DNA from: Montifringilla adamsi
Lineage: Eukaryota > Chordata > Aves > Passeriformes > Passeridae
Reading direction: 5' to 3'
Assembly (NCBI GenBank): GCA_017590115.1
Contig: JAGGNK010008337.1
Coordinates: 6,315,609-6,379,608 of the forward strand
DNA: 64,000 nt
A program made the position numbers and the translations under genes. The notes under the pieces are model-generated. The model was given only the letters and a program-made list of their open reading frames with translations. It searched no databases and was not told where the DNA came from. Numbering within the stretch: the first letter of the stretch is position 1; the number at the start of each line of letters is the position of its first letter. Below, piece by piece: positions 28,500 to 41,530 of this stretch.

Positions 28500-28937
28500 G
28501 TCACAGAACCATAGAGTGGTTTGGGTTGGAAGGGACCTTAAAGGTCATCTGCCATGAGCAGGGACACCTCCCACTAGAGCAGGTTGCTCAGAGCTGACCT
28601 TGAACGCTTGCAGGGATGGGACATCCACAACTTCTCTGGGCAGCCAGTGCCTCACCACTGTCATAGGGAAAAATTTCTTTCCTGTGTCTAATCTAACTCT
28701 TCCCCTCTGGCAGTTTAAGCCATTTCCTCTTGTCCAGTCACACTACATGCCCTTGTCAAAAGTCTTTCTCCAGCTCTCTTGCAGCCCCTTTAAGACAGTG
28801 AAAGGTGCTCTGAAGTCTCAGTGATTCCTCCTCTTTTCCAGACTGAACAACCCCAACTGTCTCAGCCTGTCCTGAGGATAGGTGCTCCAGCCCCCTGATC
28901 ATATTTGTCACCTCCTCTGGACTCGCTCCTACAGAAT
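28500..28937 (-). mobile_element. CR1 LINE 3' portion
   Basis: Minus-oriented CR1. The plus strand begins with the tail complement (CACAGAACCATAGAGTGG) followed by GGTTTGGGTTGGAAGGGACC. It continues through CATCCACAACTTCTCTGGGC to CTGAACAACCCCAACTGTCT and CCTCTGGACTCGCTCCTACA. On the minus strand the start decodes as a polymerase C-terminus remnant (MIRGLEHLS), followed by frameshifts. It is truncated at its 5' end near 28937 and lacks coding capacity. Confidence 0.95.
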
Positions 28938-31900
28938 ATTTCATATTTCAAAATACTCTGTCTTTTAGCATAGTGAAAAGTAGCGCATAAATTTGGACAA
29001 AAGAAGAAGACAATCCTTCAGTTGTTAATGCAAATTAAAACTGGCTTATGGGCGCAGAGAGGCAAATGGCACAAATAATGGCATGTAGTAAACTGTGATT
29101 GTTTTAAAACAATAAAGGTGAGATACGTGACAGGACCATTACAGAAATACTAATCTCATGTTCACCTTGGATTTTGCAGCTCTTATACAGTGGTAAAAGG
29201 TTGTTTTATTTGGGTAAGACCAAGTTATTCCAATTAGTTGTGGATATGGACACACATATTCAGAGACAAAAGGCCACCTAACACATTTGGAGGTAGTTAA
29301 ACTGTGTGGTCATGGTCTTTATTGATCCAGATGCATTATTCCATTTTTTAGAAATGCTCCATTTTGCTTTTGTTGACAGCAGAGGAATAGAATAATGTTA
29401 CACTTTGAATTTTTCTTAGTGAGAAAATAGCTGTATCCCAATTGAGGGAATTATTATGATAAATGAGCAAAATCTGCTCCCATCTCAAAAACAAAACATT
29501 TTTTTTTCTACGCAGAAGGCACACAGCTCACGAAATATGATGACAGATGCAAACAAGCGAGTTACAAAGCCCTTACAATAAGATTGCAGCAGAACTTTTG
29601 GAAAAGGGGGAGTGCAGCATACGAGCCGAAGCCATCTGTCTCTGTTACTGAGCATTCCTTCCCTTGGAGAGCATAATTATGGGTCTGGCTTTTCTGCTGC
29701 TGGATTTTTATACAAAATTGTCCCTAAGAAAAATATAATTGATCCAGAATAAGGTGAAACTGACTGCTACTCTATATTCCTTGGACTGTGGCCACAGAGT
29801 TATAATTTCCATTGCTGTTCTACATCTCTGCAGTGGCACTTGGGGAGGATAGTGGAATCTGTGGTAGTGGTTTACTGACCTCGTGGCTTGTCATTAAAAA
29901 AAGCTTTATCAATAACAGAATTTATTACATTGGAACTAATTTTTTTTTTTAGGGGTGACAGGTAAATTCTCAGTATGCTGCTTTAAGTGATAAATTGCTT
30001 TTGGGCTTCCTAAAGATTAATTATATCTTTTAAATAAAATTGAAACAGCAACTGAATTGTATTTCTTAGAAGGGGGAGATTGAGCAAATGTTAGTATTTA
30101 GCTTAGAATACTGGAATTTATTTTTTAATCTGTTTTCAGATAAAATATTATTGTTTTGAGTAATGCACACTAGTATATATGAATCAATCAAATTAGCCAT
30201 CTCTTGTTTCATTTAGTCATAAATGACTTATTAAATAAAAAAAGTTCTAAGCCTTTGTATTGTAGTAGATCTGCATCGGGTAATTTTTACTTGGACCACA
30301 GCTGACTTACAGTCCTGTCCCAAAGTTAAGACAGGTGGTGTAGAAGAATTTGGCACTGCTCTGTGCAAGCTATTGTATTGCTTATGTAATTTCACATATT
30401 TAAAAAATGAGGTTTCTAAAATAAATACAGTGTGGAACAGAATCATCTCAAGTGGAAATAAGATTGCTTTTATCTCCTCATATTGGCTCTGAACTTTTGT
30501 TTCATGATGGAGGTGGTGTCAGGTATGGAAGCGGTACTGAGATGTGTCTTGGCACAAAAAGTAATAATGCAGTTAAGGGAAACATTAGGAGGAATGAATT
30601 ACAATGATCTTTAAATGCTTTTTACTTGGAGAACTTGAGAACATTCAGCATGTTATTAAAAAATAAAGAAGTTGGTTTATATTTTGTATGTACCTATTCC
30701 CTCTGAATAACTCTGTCATTGATCTTACAGAGGCACATCCTTCTCCTGCTGGCCATGTGCAGGCTGCACCCTGTTGTGGTTTGCTATTTCTGAAGTTTAA
30801 TGGGACATCCATGAGAATCCTGCTCCTCGAAATAATAATAATATTTATCTTAAATTCTAGTCAAGCATTTTAGGAAGGTCAGATTTGCCATGAGTTAGCT
30901 TAGCAGCTTTTTACCAGCTTACAGTCATGTAGCCTCTGTGCACATGTTTGCTGCTTTCCCCACTAGGCTAGAGGAAAAGTAAGCCCAAGGAGGCGAGGGA
31001 GGAGGGAGAATGGGAGGCACCTAAAATATAAATTAACTCCCAATTGTCTCAGATCCAGTATCAGGTGCTTCCTGACTTCAGGTGGCTAAGTACCTTTTTG
31101 TTGGTGGAAAATCTCTCTTTTCTCCCTGTACACTCAGAATCCATTGCCTCTGTGAAATCTGGAGTTGTCCTTATTCTGTATTTTAAATACTTGCACAAAA
31201 GTTTGGCTCTGAAATGGTTTCCAAGCTTTGTCTCTGTCCAGTCCCTCCTTTGGTCTTGCCTTAACTAGGTCCAGTGTTAACATCCTTGTTCCTTTACAGC
31301 GGACAGGCAGATGCCAGTGACCTGCAGCCTTCCTTTTCCTAACGTGTTATGGTGCTTTGGGTAACATCTGATTTTCTGTTCCCTTCCAGTCTTCCAGTAG
31401 CAGATGCTTATTTTAAAAACAAATATTAATACATTAGTATGCAATGCTCAGAGCAGCAATTTGAGAACACAGTTAATATGATTTTCCTGTTCTGTAACAC
31501 TTGTTTTCCTTGTATGCAAACTCTGGTGGAGCAACTGTGACAGTCTTCTCAGTTGAAGTTTGAATATTAATTTTGCAGTGGCTATAGGGGCTGGTACCAG
31601 TGTAGACTTTAATGAGGCTGGCACTCAAAAGCATTCATGTGTAACTGGTGCTGTCTTGAGAAAAGATGAAAACACTCTCTAGTCACCAAGGGGCAGCTGA
31701 AGTCGAGGAGCAGCTTACCAGCTTTTATTGTTTCCTTGACTGTCTCTTCTACTTGGTTTTTCTCAGCTTAGTTGATGTTCTACATGAATGTGCAGGACTT
31801 CTTGCATTCTCTATTTAAGATTTTCCTATTAATTTACTACTTTTTCATTTTTTTAAGAGGCCAAGACTAAACAATTTCAGAATCAAGTATCAGTCAGCCT

Positions 31901-32431
31901 CTGAGATTACAGAATTTGGATGGCAAATGCTGTAGGGAATGCAGCGTAGTTGTCTTGTACCTTCTGCTTGCTGACAGAAAACAAAATCTTCTTTATGTAA
32001 GACAAGTCAGTGAGGATGTTTGGACACCCTACCACATCCCATGCAGGGAATGAATTGTCTGAGATGATAGCTATTGTGGTTTTGCACAATTTCTGTCTGG
32101 TGTTCAGTTAACTTAGAAGATAAATTGATGCTTAGCAGTGAGTTGCATTCTTTAACAGTTTAATCCTTTGGTGTGAGTTTTCCCAACAGATTTTTATTTT
32201 TATTTATCTTGAAGGTATATAGCTTTTAATATTCACAAATACTCTTAAAAAAAGAAACACCAAAAACCCCCCAGACCTATAAGTAAATGGCCTGCCCTGC
32301 CCACAGTGACCAAAAGTAAGTGTTAAAACCCAGCCCTCCAGTACTGTTCTTAAAGGATCTTTGGCAGAATTTGGCCAAGAGGTTTTCAGTCCTGGAGCTA
32401 TAACTTTAAGTGCATTAGTAGGCTTTTTGTG

Positions 32432-32448
32432 TTTTTTTTTTTTTTTTT
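32432..32448. repeat. Poly-T tract (T17)
   Basis: Uninterrupted run of 17 T. Similar shorter tracts lie at 18117-18127 (T11) and 47068-47082 (T15). Confidence 0.95.
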
Positions 32449-33567
32449 AAGAGGATTAATTGGACAGATTTTCAATCTAGCCTGTTAAGGAAACTGGGGC
32501 AAGTTCTGCTTGCTTTCTGCCATCAGTAATTCCTTGTGGTTGCTGTAGCTGCTTATCTGGAGAGAAGCACTAACAGAACTTGGTCTATTATGAATAAGCA
32601 CTAAAAAGTAAAATAACTGAGTCATAGCAAAACGTGTGTGCTCTGTGGACAAATGCAGTGAAAATTGTTGGGGGCACATTTGAGTGGGAAAAGGACAGTA
32701 TTTGCATGGTGCTGTCAATGCATTTCCTATGTGGCATTTGGGGAGCTGATTCTTACACTGCTAAAGCTGTAGTGATGCTCTGCTTGGCTATGGCAGTGCT
32801 TAGGAGAAAACTGAAGACTTGAATTCTTCAGAAATCCGTGAAAGGATTCTCAGTTTGAGAAACAAGTTGGAGGATTTTCTGCATGTTTTGCAGTGGGTAT
32901 TGATTTCCTGCTGTGCACCTGAAATAGGAAATGTGAGGTAATTTCCTAGTTACAAGGAGTATTGGACTAAATCCAGATGGGGGACAGATGACTGCCAGTG
33001 GAGCAGAGCTGCTGTGTACTGTAACATGTGTCTTGTTCTGTGCAGAGACAGGCAGGTAAGCGATCTGGTGGAGTGACTTAGGAGGAGTTGAGGGAGTGGA
33101 TTAAAATCAGCAGCTCTGCTTCTAACTTGTGCCACTTGGGGCAAATCACTTCAACTTGGAGTGAAATACTGTTTTCATTAATTCAGACATAAACTCCTCT
33201 TGATATCAGTGGAATGTGTTTTCCTCCTCTGCAGTTTCTTGTATTTTCCTTCAGATATAAGACACAGGTGGGAAAAACCCCTGGTATCACGTTGAACATC
33301 ATCTATGTTATTACAATGCTGCCAGCAGAGGAGCAAGCAAATCAAACCTATTGAGGCTGCATGTATTAAAGGTTTTCGTTATACTGATGCTTTCCTGGGT
33401 TATTGAACAACTTTGCATTTTCTCATTTCCATGTCTTAAAATCTGTTGTTTTAATGATTTTAATGTTTTAATGATTGACTTGATACATTTTAAAACATTT
33501 GGTTTCTGCCAAATTTTCCTGTGGTGTTTGCACATCCAACATTATTGTATTGTATTTGTTGTGTTGC

Positions 33568-33599
33568 TCTTCCAGTGGACTCTTTTGTCCACTGGAAGA
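33568..33599. repeat. Perfect 13-bp inverted repeat (hairpin)
   Basis: Arm TCTTCCAGTGGAC at 33568-33580, a six-base spacer TCTTTT, and the exact reverse complement at 33587-33599. It lies in non-coding DNA. Confidence 0.95.
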
Positions 33600-35345
33600 A
33601 ACCCCACCCAACAACTGAAACAGTCTTAGGAAATACATTTAGAAAATTACTTAATGCTGTAAATACATAATCTTGCCAACCATCAGAAAAAATCTGTTTC
33701 AATACATTGTAATCTCTACAATTATTTCCAGATTATGACATGATAAACAATTGTCTTGGGTTCCACAAATCAAAGCATACCCAATAAGTGGCTATTGAAG
33801 ATGGTGGTGAATAATTGCAGGTGGTGAAGGGTGGACTTTTCCCCTAGGTTAATCCTAGAGTAGCTTATATGAATTTATAAATAAAGCTCTTCCTTCCCTG
33901 CTCACTTCCCAGCCTGCAGTGTAGTCTGTACAAGTCCAGCTGGTCTTTCTTCTGCTGTTACATGTCTGTTTTTAGGCTGGAGTTTACAGCATGCAAAAGT
34001 GCTTTTAGTTTTTCACAGAGTTGGAAGAACAGGTAGAGAGGAGAAGTTTCAGGTACCAATCTCCAAGTTTTTAGAGTGAAAAGAAAGATAATTATTACCA
34101 AGGAATGAAACCATTGTTTAATTTTCCATTATCTGGTAACTTGCAGTCACTGCTAGGTATGGCCTGATTTAAAGAAGCCACATAATAGTGAGCAATTATG
34201 TATAGGATTCTTCACTATATGCCAAACATTAATTGTCACATTTGGAATGAAACAATTTGATCATTGCTCGCACATCAGAGAAGAATGCCAGCAGTTTGTA
34301 TTTCAGAATGAGAATATGCTGGGAATTGGCCAATTGCTAATGAAAGAAGTGGGCAGAATTCTAGACTTAATAAAAGGCTCCTAAGGACCTTCTCTCACTT
34401 GGTTTTTTTGATCTTCAAAGAAAAACTTCTTTGCTAAGAATATTTGTTTGAACTTAGCCTTTCTTTTTAACGTAAAGTTAAAATCAACACTGCCAGCACA
34501 TTTTTAACAAAAGGTAGATTGCAGTGTCATTATATATTTCATTATAAGTGATTCATTGTATTATAGGTGAAATGTGTGCTTGCTTCAGAGACTGAGTATG
34601 TGACAAGGAGGAAAAATAGTGGCCAAGAAACTTCTTAGAAGGCAGAACAAGGTCTCATCCCCTGCCTCTTTTTTCCAGCACGCTTTCCATCGTTCATGAA
34701 GGCAGCTGCTTTCCTATAATCATGGCTATACAGAAAAACAGAAGCAGCTTCAAATGCTTCAGGGCAAAAGCAAAGCGGTGAATTCTGTAGATTATTGAGA
34801 CCCTTAGTTAGCAACCCTCCACTTTCTCACTTTGCTGGTTGTAGATATTTGAGTAAAGAAGAAATTATTATTTAATATGCAGATGTGGCTGTTGCACACG
34901 CTGTAATCTCTGTTCATGAGCTTGTGGAGCTGGCTGCTGCAAAGACATCTCCATCACATGTGGCACCACCTGAGTCTGAGTTTGGAACTGAGGTTTCTGT
35001 AAAGGGCTTTCAGGCAAACAAGTATTGTCTTTCCAAGTGCTTCTTGGGAGTAGTATCTCCTGAGGAGGACTCTGCTGAAAATCTGTGGTGGCTGTAACTC
35101 TCATCTTGGGAAAGGGTTTAAAATATTCCCCCATTCTTAGTGGTATTTAAATGGTTTTTGCCTTCAACTATGTCATCTGGAGAGAAAACATATGTAAATA
35201 TGTCTTACTATGCGTGACAAAGGTATAAAACTACACCCTACGCAGGTGAGGTTTTCTGTATGTTAGTTGTAGGGAAATGAAAAGAAAATCAATGAATGAA
35301 ATTAGTAGCTTTGTATTTTTTTCTAACTTAAAGATTAATCTCTTT

Positions 35346-35403
35346 GAATTGATAAGGTACTACTTCACAGAGAAGAATTGATAACGTACTACTTCACAGA
35401 GAA
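35346..35403. repeat. 29-bp tandem duplication
   Basis: The unit GAATTGATAAGGTACTACTT... occupies 35346-35374 and is repeated directly at 35375-35403 with one mismatch (AAGGT against AACGT). It is a recent local duplication in non-coding DNA. Confidence 0.97.
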
Positions 35404-37697
35404 GAGCTTGGTATTTTTGAATCCAAGTCCTTAGTTTTGGAGCTGTGTTTTATGTAAGTATTTGTTTCAAACTATGACTATGATATAGCCATCTATTGGA
35501 CTTAGTGTGCAGCAATCCTGTGCAACGCTGGAGTTCTCTGATGTGCTAGCTTTAAGAATAAGAGATTAACCTCACTCTTTGGTAGATGAAGAGATTTATT
35601 TTTCATCTTTTTATGAAACCTCATCCTGAAGTCATTAAAGTCTTTTGAAACCATCCTATTTACTTCAGTGGGAATTGAATGAGGAACATGATTTCTGTGG
35701 TCCGGTGTTCAAAAAAAAAACCAAAAAAAAACCCAAAACAACAAAAACTTTGCAGTAAAGTCATAATTGCATCCAGATGAGTTTCTCAAAGTGGTTATGA
35801 AGCAGCTGATGGAAACGCCTTAACATCACCAAATTCAGCATGCCACTTGTTTCTGTGTGTGGGAAAATCTGACACAATCTGGAAGTAATTAGTCTGGAAC
35901 CAGCAGCACTCCCTGAGCAGTCCTTTTAAAATGAGTTACAAATAAAAAGGCTAGGAAATCCCTAATAATAGGTATATTATCCACTGTGTGTTGTGGAAGG
36001 TGTTTTTATCAGTAACATGACTTACATTTTTAAAAATGTGGTTTTGACCTGTGTCATGCTGCATGTGCAGCACACTGTAACAATGGCTGTCTTCCTGTGG
36101 ACTGCACAGAGATTCTATTCCTCTGCTTGTGGAATGTTCAGTGTTTTCTTGCATTTGATAGAGTTTCACATCTTCCTATGGTTCAATTTTTTCTGTTCTT
36201 CTGTGTATTACACAGTCTTCTGGGCCAAAACCTATTTTTTCATTAACAGATGGGACAGTAGATTGAAATTTCTGAGCAACACTAGTGTGGTGATGTAGGC
36301 ACAGGAGCCTTTGCTGTGGACAATTTTCTGTACTCTGGCTGGGTCCTCTTGTGTATTGATACTGAGGAAGTAAGAAATTTGAATAAAATACTTAAGAATA
36401 AAACTAAGAAGAAACCCATTTAAACAAGGAAATGGAGATTAGTGCACACATAATGTTCAGCAGTGGGTTTATTCCTTGTAGTGCTGCTCTGTCTGTGGTG
36501 ATTCATTCCCAAATGCAGCCATCTCAGGGCAGAGCATCATCCTGCCTCTGATGGTGTTCAGTAGCAGCTGTTTAAAGAAGACAATAAAAAAAGACAAAAA
36601 GCTAGTAAAAGCCCACCAGAATTATGTTCCCATCTTCAAAAATGGGCTGTAAATGTATCTCCCCAATTTAAGTGGAATTACATGTGCTGTTTCAAGTAAG
36701 GGAAATATGAAGGCAGTGTGGCCCTTTATCTTTTCTTCTTTGAGGTCAGTGCTGGACTGCTGAGCTATTACTGCTTGACCAGAGACCCTGAAAAAATGGG
36801 ATGGAGCAAAATAGAGAAGAAACTAAAAAACTTAAAGATCTGATTTTTTTGAGAGGCAGCAAGGATGAAAGCTTTCTTTGTTATGCCTTTTAAAACAGCA
36901 ATAGTACATAGGAGGTGTATTTCTTAATGTGAAACGGGAAGAGGAAACAAAAGAGGAATTTCAGAAAAATGTACTGATTGAAAAGCAGCATGACATAATA
37001 TACTCTCTAGCTTCTGAAACAGAGAACCAAAATTAACTTTTTCAATTCTGTTATGACTAAGCAAGCTGTAATGTAATGTAGTAAATCTCTCAGTGTTATG
37101 TAATAAAATTAGTCAAAAGATGACAAAAGCATAAACCATACATTAATGAAAAAGCCTTGCAGAACTTGTATTTAAATTGGATTGTGCCTGTTTGATTTAT
37201 GCTGGTGTGTAAGTACATTTGGCTCAAGTGTTTGTGGAAGCATGGACAGTAGCCTCTTATTCTGTGTTTGCTGTTCCTTTTCATTGGTTGCCTTTTTTTA
37301 TCATTTGGAAATACATTACTAAATATTACAACAGCATTGTCATTTATAGGGTAGTGGGAATAGGTAAGTCTGTTGTGCAGTCTGAGAATACAATTAGGAA
37401 GAAGCAAAAAGCCTTATTTTACTGTAGCATGGTAAATGGTAGAATTGCTAGATTGTCTTGAGCTCACTTGGCTCAGCTTAGATGCACATAAAACCCATCA
37501 GCAGCAAGCTTTTCACTCAAGCAGTATCAATGCATTTTAAAAGGAAGCACTCCCTTGGTTTCATTTAGATTGCAGGCCAGCTCTGCATGTGTTGATATTT
37601 CAGAAAGAAAAATATATTCAAATGCCATTTTTTTGTAACATAATTTGTATGGTACCTCTAATGATGCTGTGGGTTTAATGATGGTGGCGACTCTGTT

Positions 37698-37715
37698 CAT
37701 GCATAACATGCATAA
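37698..37715. promoter_or_regulatory. Exact tandem pair of CATGCATAA
   Basis: CATGCATAA at 37698-37706 is followed immediately by a second copy at 37707-37715. The pair resembles a double POU/octamer-like site. It lies within a segment (about 37460-37880) that is non-repetitive and looks conserved. Function is inferred only. Confidence 0.3.
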
Positions 37716-38526
37716 GCCTGCAAGCTGTGCAGACCCTGTTAGCAGCTTTTAAAGCAGCCCCCCGAATCAGTTATGGAGATGAATATCTAATTTATAGCTG
37801 TGAAAAAATGAGAGGAAACAGAGGTGGCTCTTCAAGTTCCAAATCAATGCCTTTCTTTGTCTGAGCCTTATTTCTGCTCCCTGCCCCTGTCTCCTGATAG
37901 AAATACCCTTGATGCTTCATCAGTATATTGTTTTCAGCTGCAGCACGCAAACAGTCAGTGTTTTCCTATCCAAAGACACTAGAGCATAGCTCTTCCCTAT
38001 TTCCATTCAGCAAGATGTGTTTGAAACGTCTATCCCGAACAAAAAAATGCACAGATATGGGAAGCTGCTCTCTAACACAAGTTGTAAAGAAAGTAACATA
38101 ATGCTGTGGGAAGGAGTAAAGAAATCCATTAAAATTGAGCTTTTCTTTGTAAAATGAAGTCAGTTTAAATGAGGAAAAGAAAAGGATTAAATATAAGCAA
38201 ACATGATGCTAACTGCTCTGGAATGAAATAGCGTGGACTGGGGGCTCAGATATGTTCTTGATTTCACAGTCCTGTTTGCTTCTGGCACTGTTCCTGGATT
38301 GATTCCTGCCTTGCACTCCAGCCAGGCCAGGAGGCTCGGTGCTGTAGTAAGAGAGGTATTAGGACTGCACCCTTTTCCCTGGTGGTGTGGGATGTCTGTC
38401 ATCACATTGTCTGTTGTGGAAGGCACATCTATCCTGTCTCTGGGGCTGCATCTTCTACAGAGCAAATCCCTGACTGGCTGTTGGGCGCTCTCAGGCCTGC
38501 AGGAGGTGGGGATCCTGTGTCCCAGC

Positions 38527-38632
38527 TGGTCGGTGTGGTGTGATGTGCCGGATGGCGTGGCATGGCGTGGTGGGGTGTGCCGGTCAGCACGGCTGGTGTG
38601 CCAGTTGGTGTGGTTTGGTGTCCCCTGGCACA
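38527..38632 (+). repeat. G/T-rich degenerate minisatellite-like stretch
   Basis: Irregular units around TGGTGTG, TGGCGTGG and GTGTGCCGG recur, for instance ATGGCGTGGCATGGCGTGG and CTGGTGTGCCAGTTGGTGTG. The stretch is GC-rich compared with its surroundings and strongly G-skewed on the plus strand. Long open frames on both strands here follow from the base bias. Confidence 0.6.
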
Positions 38633-41078
38633 GCCTGTCCTTGAGTCACCTGCCACCTGCAGGGCGTTACCTGAGTGGGAGCGGGTGGGAGGCAGCATCT
38701 GTCTGACAAGGCTTTCTTGAGTGCTGCAGGCATGAGGTAACGTTGTAGGATTTAATGGGATGCACGTGACTCGAGTTGCTGATACCAATGCTCTGATTTA
38801 TGTGCTGATGGATCTGACAGGCACCCTGTCTCCCATGAGCCCTCCAGCCTGGCCTGCCTTATGGAGATGCAACGAGGTAGCGCTCATCCCGTTGTGGTTT
38901 CAGTCCACCCACGCGCACCATATGCATAATTTTTCCATAAAGGATGACTGTCGGGATATATATGATCTCAATTGAAGACAGTTGCACGTGCTCTTATTTT
39001 TCACATACAACTGTCTAGCGGTATAATTTATCTAACTAAAACTAGTTGTTGAACACCCAAGCAATCTTACTTTTCTGTTTCTCAGTTCCACTGGATATCT
39101 TGTGTTTGTTGACATACATGCTTTTACAGGAATTTTTGCTAAGTATGAGGATATTGTTTGCATTCCAAGTTAAAGATAATGGTCAGCTTTTCAGAAGGAC
39201 TCATTGTTGAGTGACTCAAATCTCATTTAAGTTGGTGGTAAATACTTCATTAGTATCAAAACTATTACAGTTAAGGGAGCACACAAGCAGTTTTGGAAAT
39301 GAAGTTCTAAGAAGTTGTCTACTTGCAGGACTGACAGGATAACAAGCTCATTGCTTCTGTTACAATGCTAGAATTTGGCTATTTGCATAATACAGAGCAG
39401 TAACAATTCAATTTACAGTTCACAAATAAGCATTTCAAATAGTGGTTTTCAGACATGACTGAAGTTTGTCAATGCTCCTCAAATAAACTGAAGGTTTTGA
39501 GCACATTTTGTTTATATTGGGAAGCTGAAATTATACTTGGATGCCCAAGCCTGAAAACAGAATATAATTTGGCGTTCGTGTGTAAATGCTTCCTGAACAA
39601 GGGGAAATACTGATACAATTGGGTGTTTAGTTGTGCATGTAATAGCTACTAACTTGGTCATTCTGTACTTGCATTGTAAACTTGCTGGTTTTGTTAATTG
39701 GTTGGCTATAAAGAGAAAAGGCTGCAGTTTAGAGGGACTCAGGATAAACTTTTTTCGTTTTTTAATCAATATTTACGGGTAGTGCTAGTACCAAAGAAGC
39801 CCTGCTTGTTTTAGAGCTGTGATAAGCCCTGTTAGGTTTGAAAAGACCTCCTGTTTAGTTGTGTGCTTCTCGCAGCTGAACAACATTGCTGGAGTTTTTC
39901 TCCTGGTTGCTGTGCTAGTCTTTCGGTTTAAAGTGTGATAAAGCACAGGGTGGGGCCTGGGAAGTGTTTGGTGGTGGCGATCCTGGGCTGCAAGAACGTG
40001 TCTCCCAGCCACGGGATTGTGGTGTTCCCCGATGCCAGGGGAGCTGTGTGAAGATGAATGTAGGAGTAGTGGCAGATGTGCTGACTGAAGAGCTGCATCA
40101 GGAGATGCAGAGCTGAGCGAGAGATAGACGGTGAAGTCACGTATGATGTCTGTGATAAACATGATAAAAACTTGCTGAGGAGCAGCTTGGATTACAAAGA
40201 ACTTTCTGCCTCTTTCATGTCTCTCAATAATTAAATGGTCCATTTTTATTCAACTTCTTTCAAATGGGGTTCTAATTAAGCAATAACTAATGAAATATGA
40301 GATTAAGCATCAGCAGATCTCTGGTGGGCAGAGACATGCCCAGGGCAAAGTTTAAAACAGTTTTACAAAACTTGTGTTTGAAACAAAGCAAAAATGTTTA
40401 TTACTGAAGCAGGAGACAGATTCTGTGAGTGGAAATGCAGATTGAATTAATTTTCTTAGTGTTATGCTGAACTGAAAGAACATAAAATTCAATATGTATT
40501 CCTTTTAATGTGGTTGCGATATCATCACTGCAAATTTAAAAAAAATGGGTCTGTAACCAGATAAGAAGATGCTATCAGGCACTTCTAATTTTAATTAAGG
40601 TTCAACCTATTGGAGGAATATATATTTAAAGAATTAATTAAAATGCTGTTCACTGTATAAGAGATATCAGTATAGGAAATTAGCTAATTGCAGTATCATA
40701 GGGGATCTGTGCTTTGCAAGCTGTTTCGTGATGAAAGCAACTTCATGAGGATGAGAGGGACATCTTGGGGGGAGCCAGGAGACGATGACAATGACCTTCT
40801 TTCTGGGTTAGTTTAAGTAAAAGTGGTCGCTGGGCTTGCTGTGTCTGTGCATGTCAAACAGTGTTATTTCAGTTTTTGTTTTTCTTTGGGGCGGGTGGCT
40901 GGCACAAATGCTCAAAATACTTGAGATAATTGGACATAATTTGATTGCATCATGGTAATCCTGTCTCCTGCAAGAAGGGCTTTTGAGGTGGTTAAGGTAT
41001 CTTTAAAGACTGGAGTCTTTCAATGCTGTCATTCCTGATAACCTTTTTATCGCTGCAAGTTTGTGCGAAGGTACTGCT

Positions 41079-41530
41079 GGAGCTCCTCAAAGATCAAATC
41101 GTGCTTTATTTAATATTTTCATTAGCAGCCTTTACAGAAGAATTAAAAGCTTGCTAAATAAATTTGCCAACTCCAAAGCTGAGAGACACTGGCAAGGCGG
41201 GGGAAGACTGGATTATTAAGTGAGAAGAACTGCTTTCTTCTGCCATTAATTGGTTTCAGGAGAATATTGTGTGCTTAAGCATGAACGATATGAATTCCTT
41301 CTATAAGCTCAACATCACCATTTGGGAGCAGTAAAGAATGAAGGTGTCTTGTCTGTACTTAGAAAGATGAGTTTAAACAGCCACAGGTCAAGGAAGGGTA
41401 ATTAGGATAATGGTGGGAGGATCAGCCAGCATTTTACCAGTGGCCTGGAAGAGCTTGGCTTCAGCCTAGAAAAACATAAACTGAGGGGAACTAGGATTGT
41501 TTTCCATAAGTTTATGGTAGGAGAAAAACC
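41079..41530 (+). mobile_element. Decayed CR1/L3-type reverse transcriptase remnant
   Basis: From 41079 one plus frame decodes GAPQRSNRALFNIFI (to 41123). It aligns with the CR1-clade reverse transcriptase motif GVPQGSVLGPLLFNIFI. The frame continues with a region ending SLLNKFANSKAE, where an active enzyme has KFADDTKL; the catalytic DD pair is replaced by NS. Further on, about 41380-41500, the DNA resembles the downstream CR1 segment (GAAGAGCTTGGCTTCAGCCT, AAACTGAGGGGAACTAGGAT). The copy is much more diverged than the other CR1 pieces and therefore older. It has no coding ability. Both edges are approximate. Confidence 0.82.

Larger units (their letters stand above)
28938..41078. other. Long non-coding stretch with candidate conserved elements
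   Basis: No gene recognised. It holds the hairpin at 33568, the 29-bp duplication at 35346, the G/T-rich stretch at 38527, A/C-rich runs (about 35710-35750), and segments that look like conserved non-coding DNA at about 29490-29780 and 37460-37880. Confidence 0.6.

Noticed and set aside
38233..38788. Overlapping 157-codon (+) and 119-codon (-) open frames
   Set aside because: Both run through the G/T-rich degenerate repeat, where stops are rare; neither resembles a protein family.
39785..40243. 152-codon minus-strand open frame
   Set aside because: No domain, signal or family resemblance; probably a chance frame in a slightly GC-richer patch.
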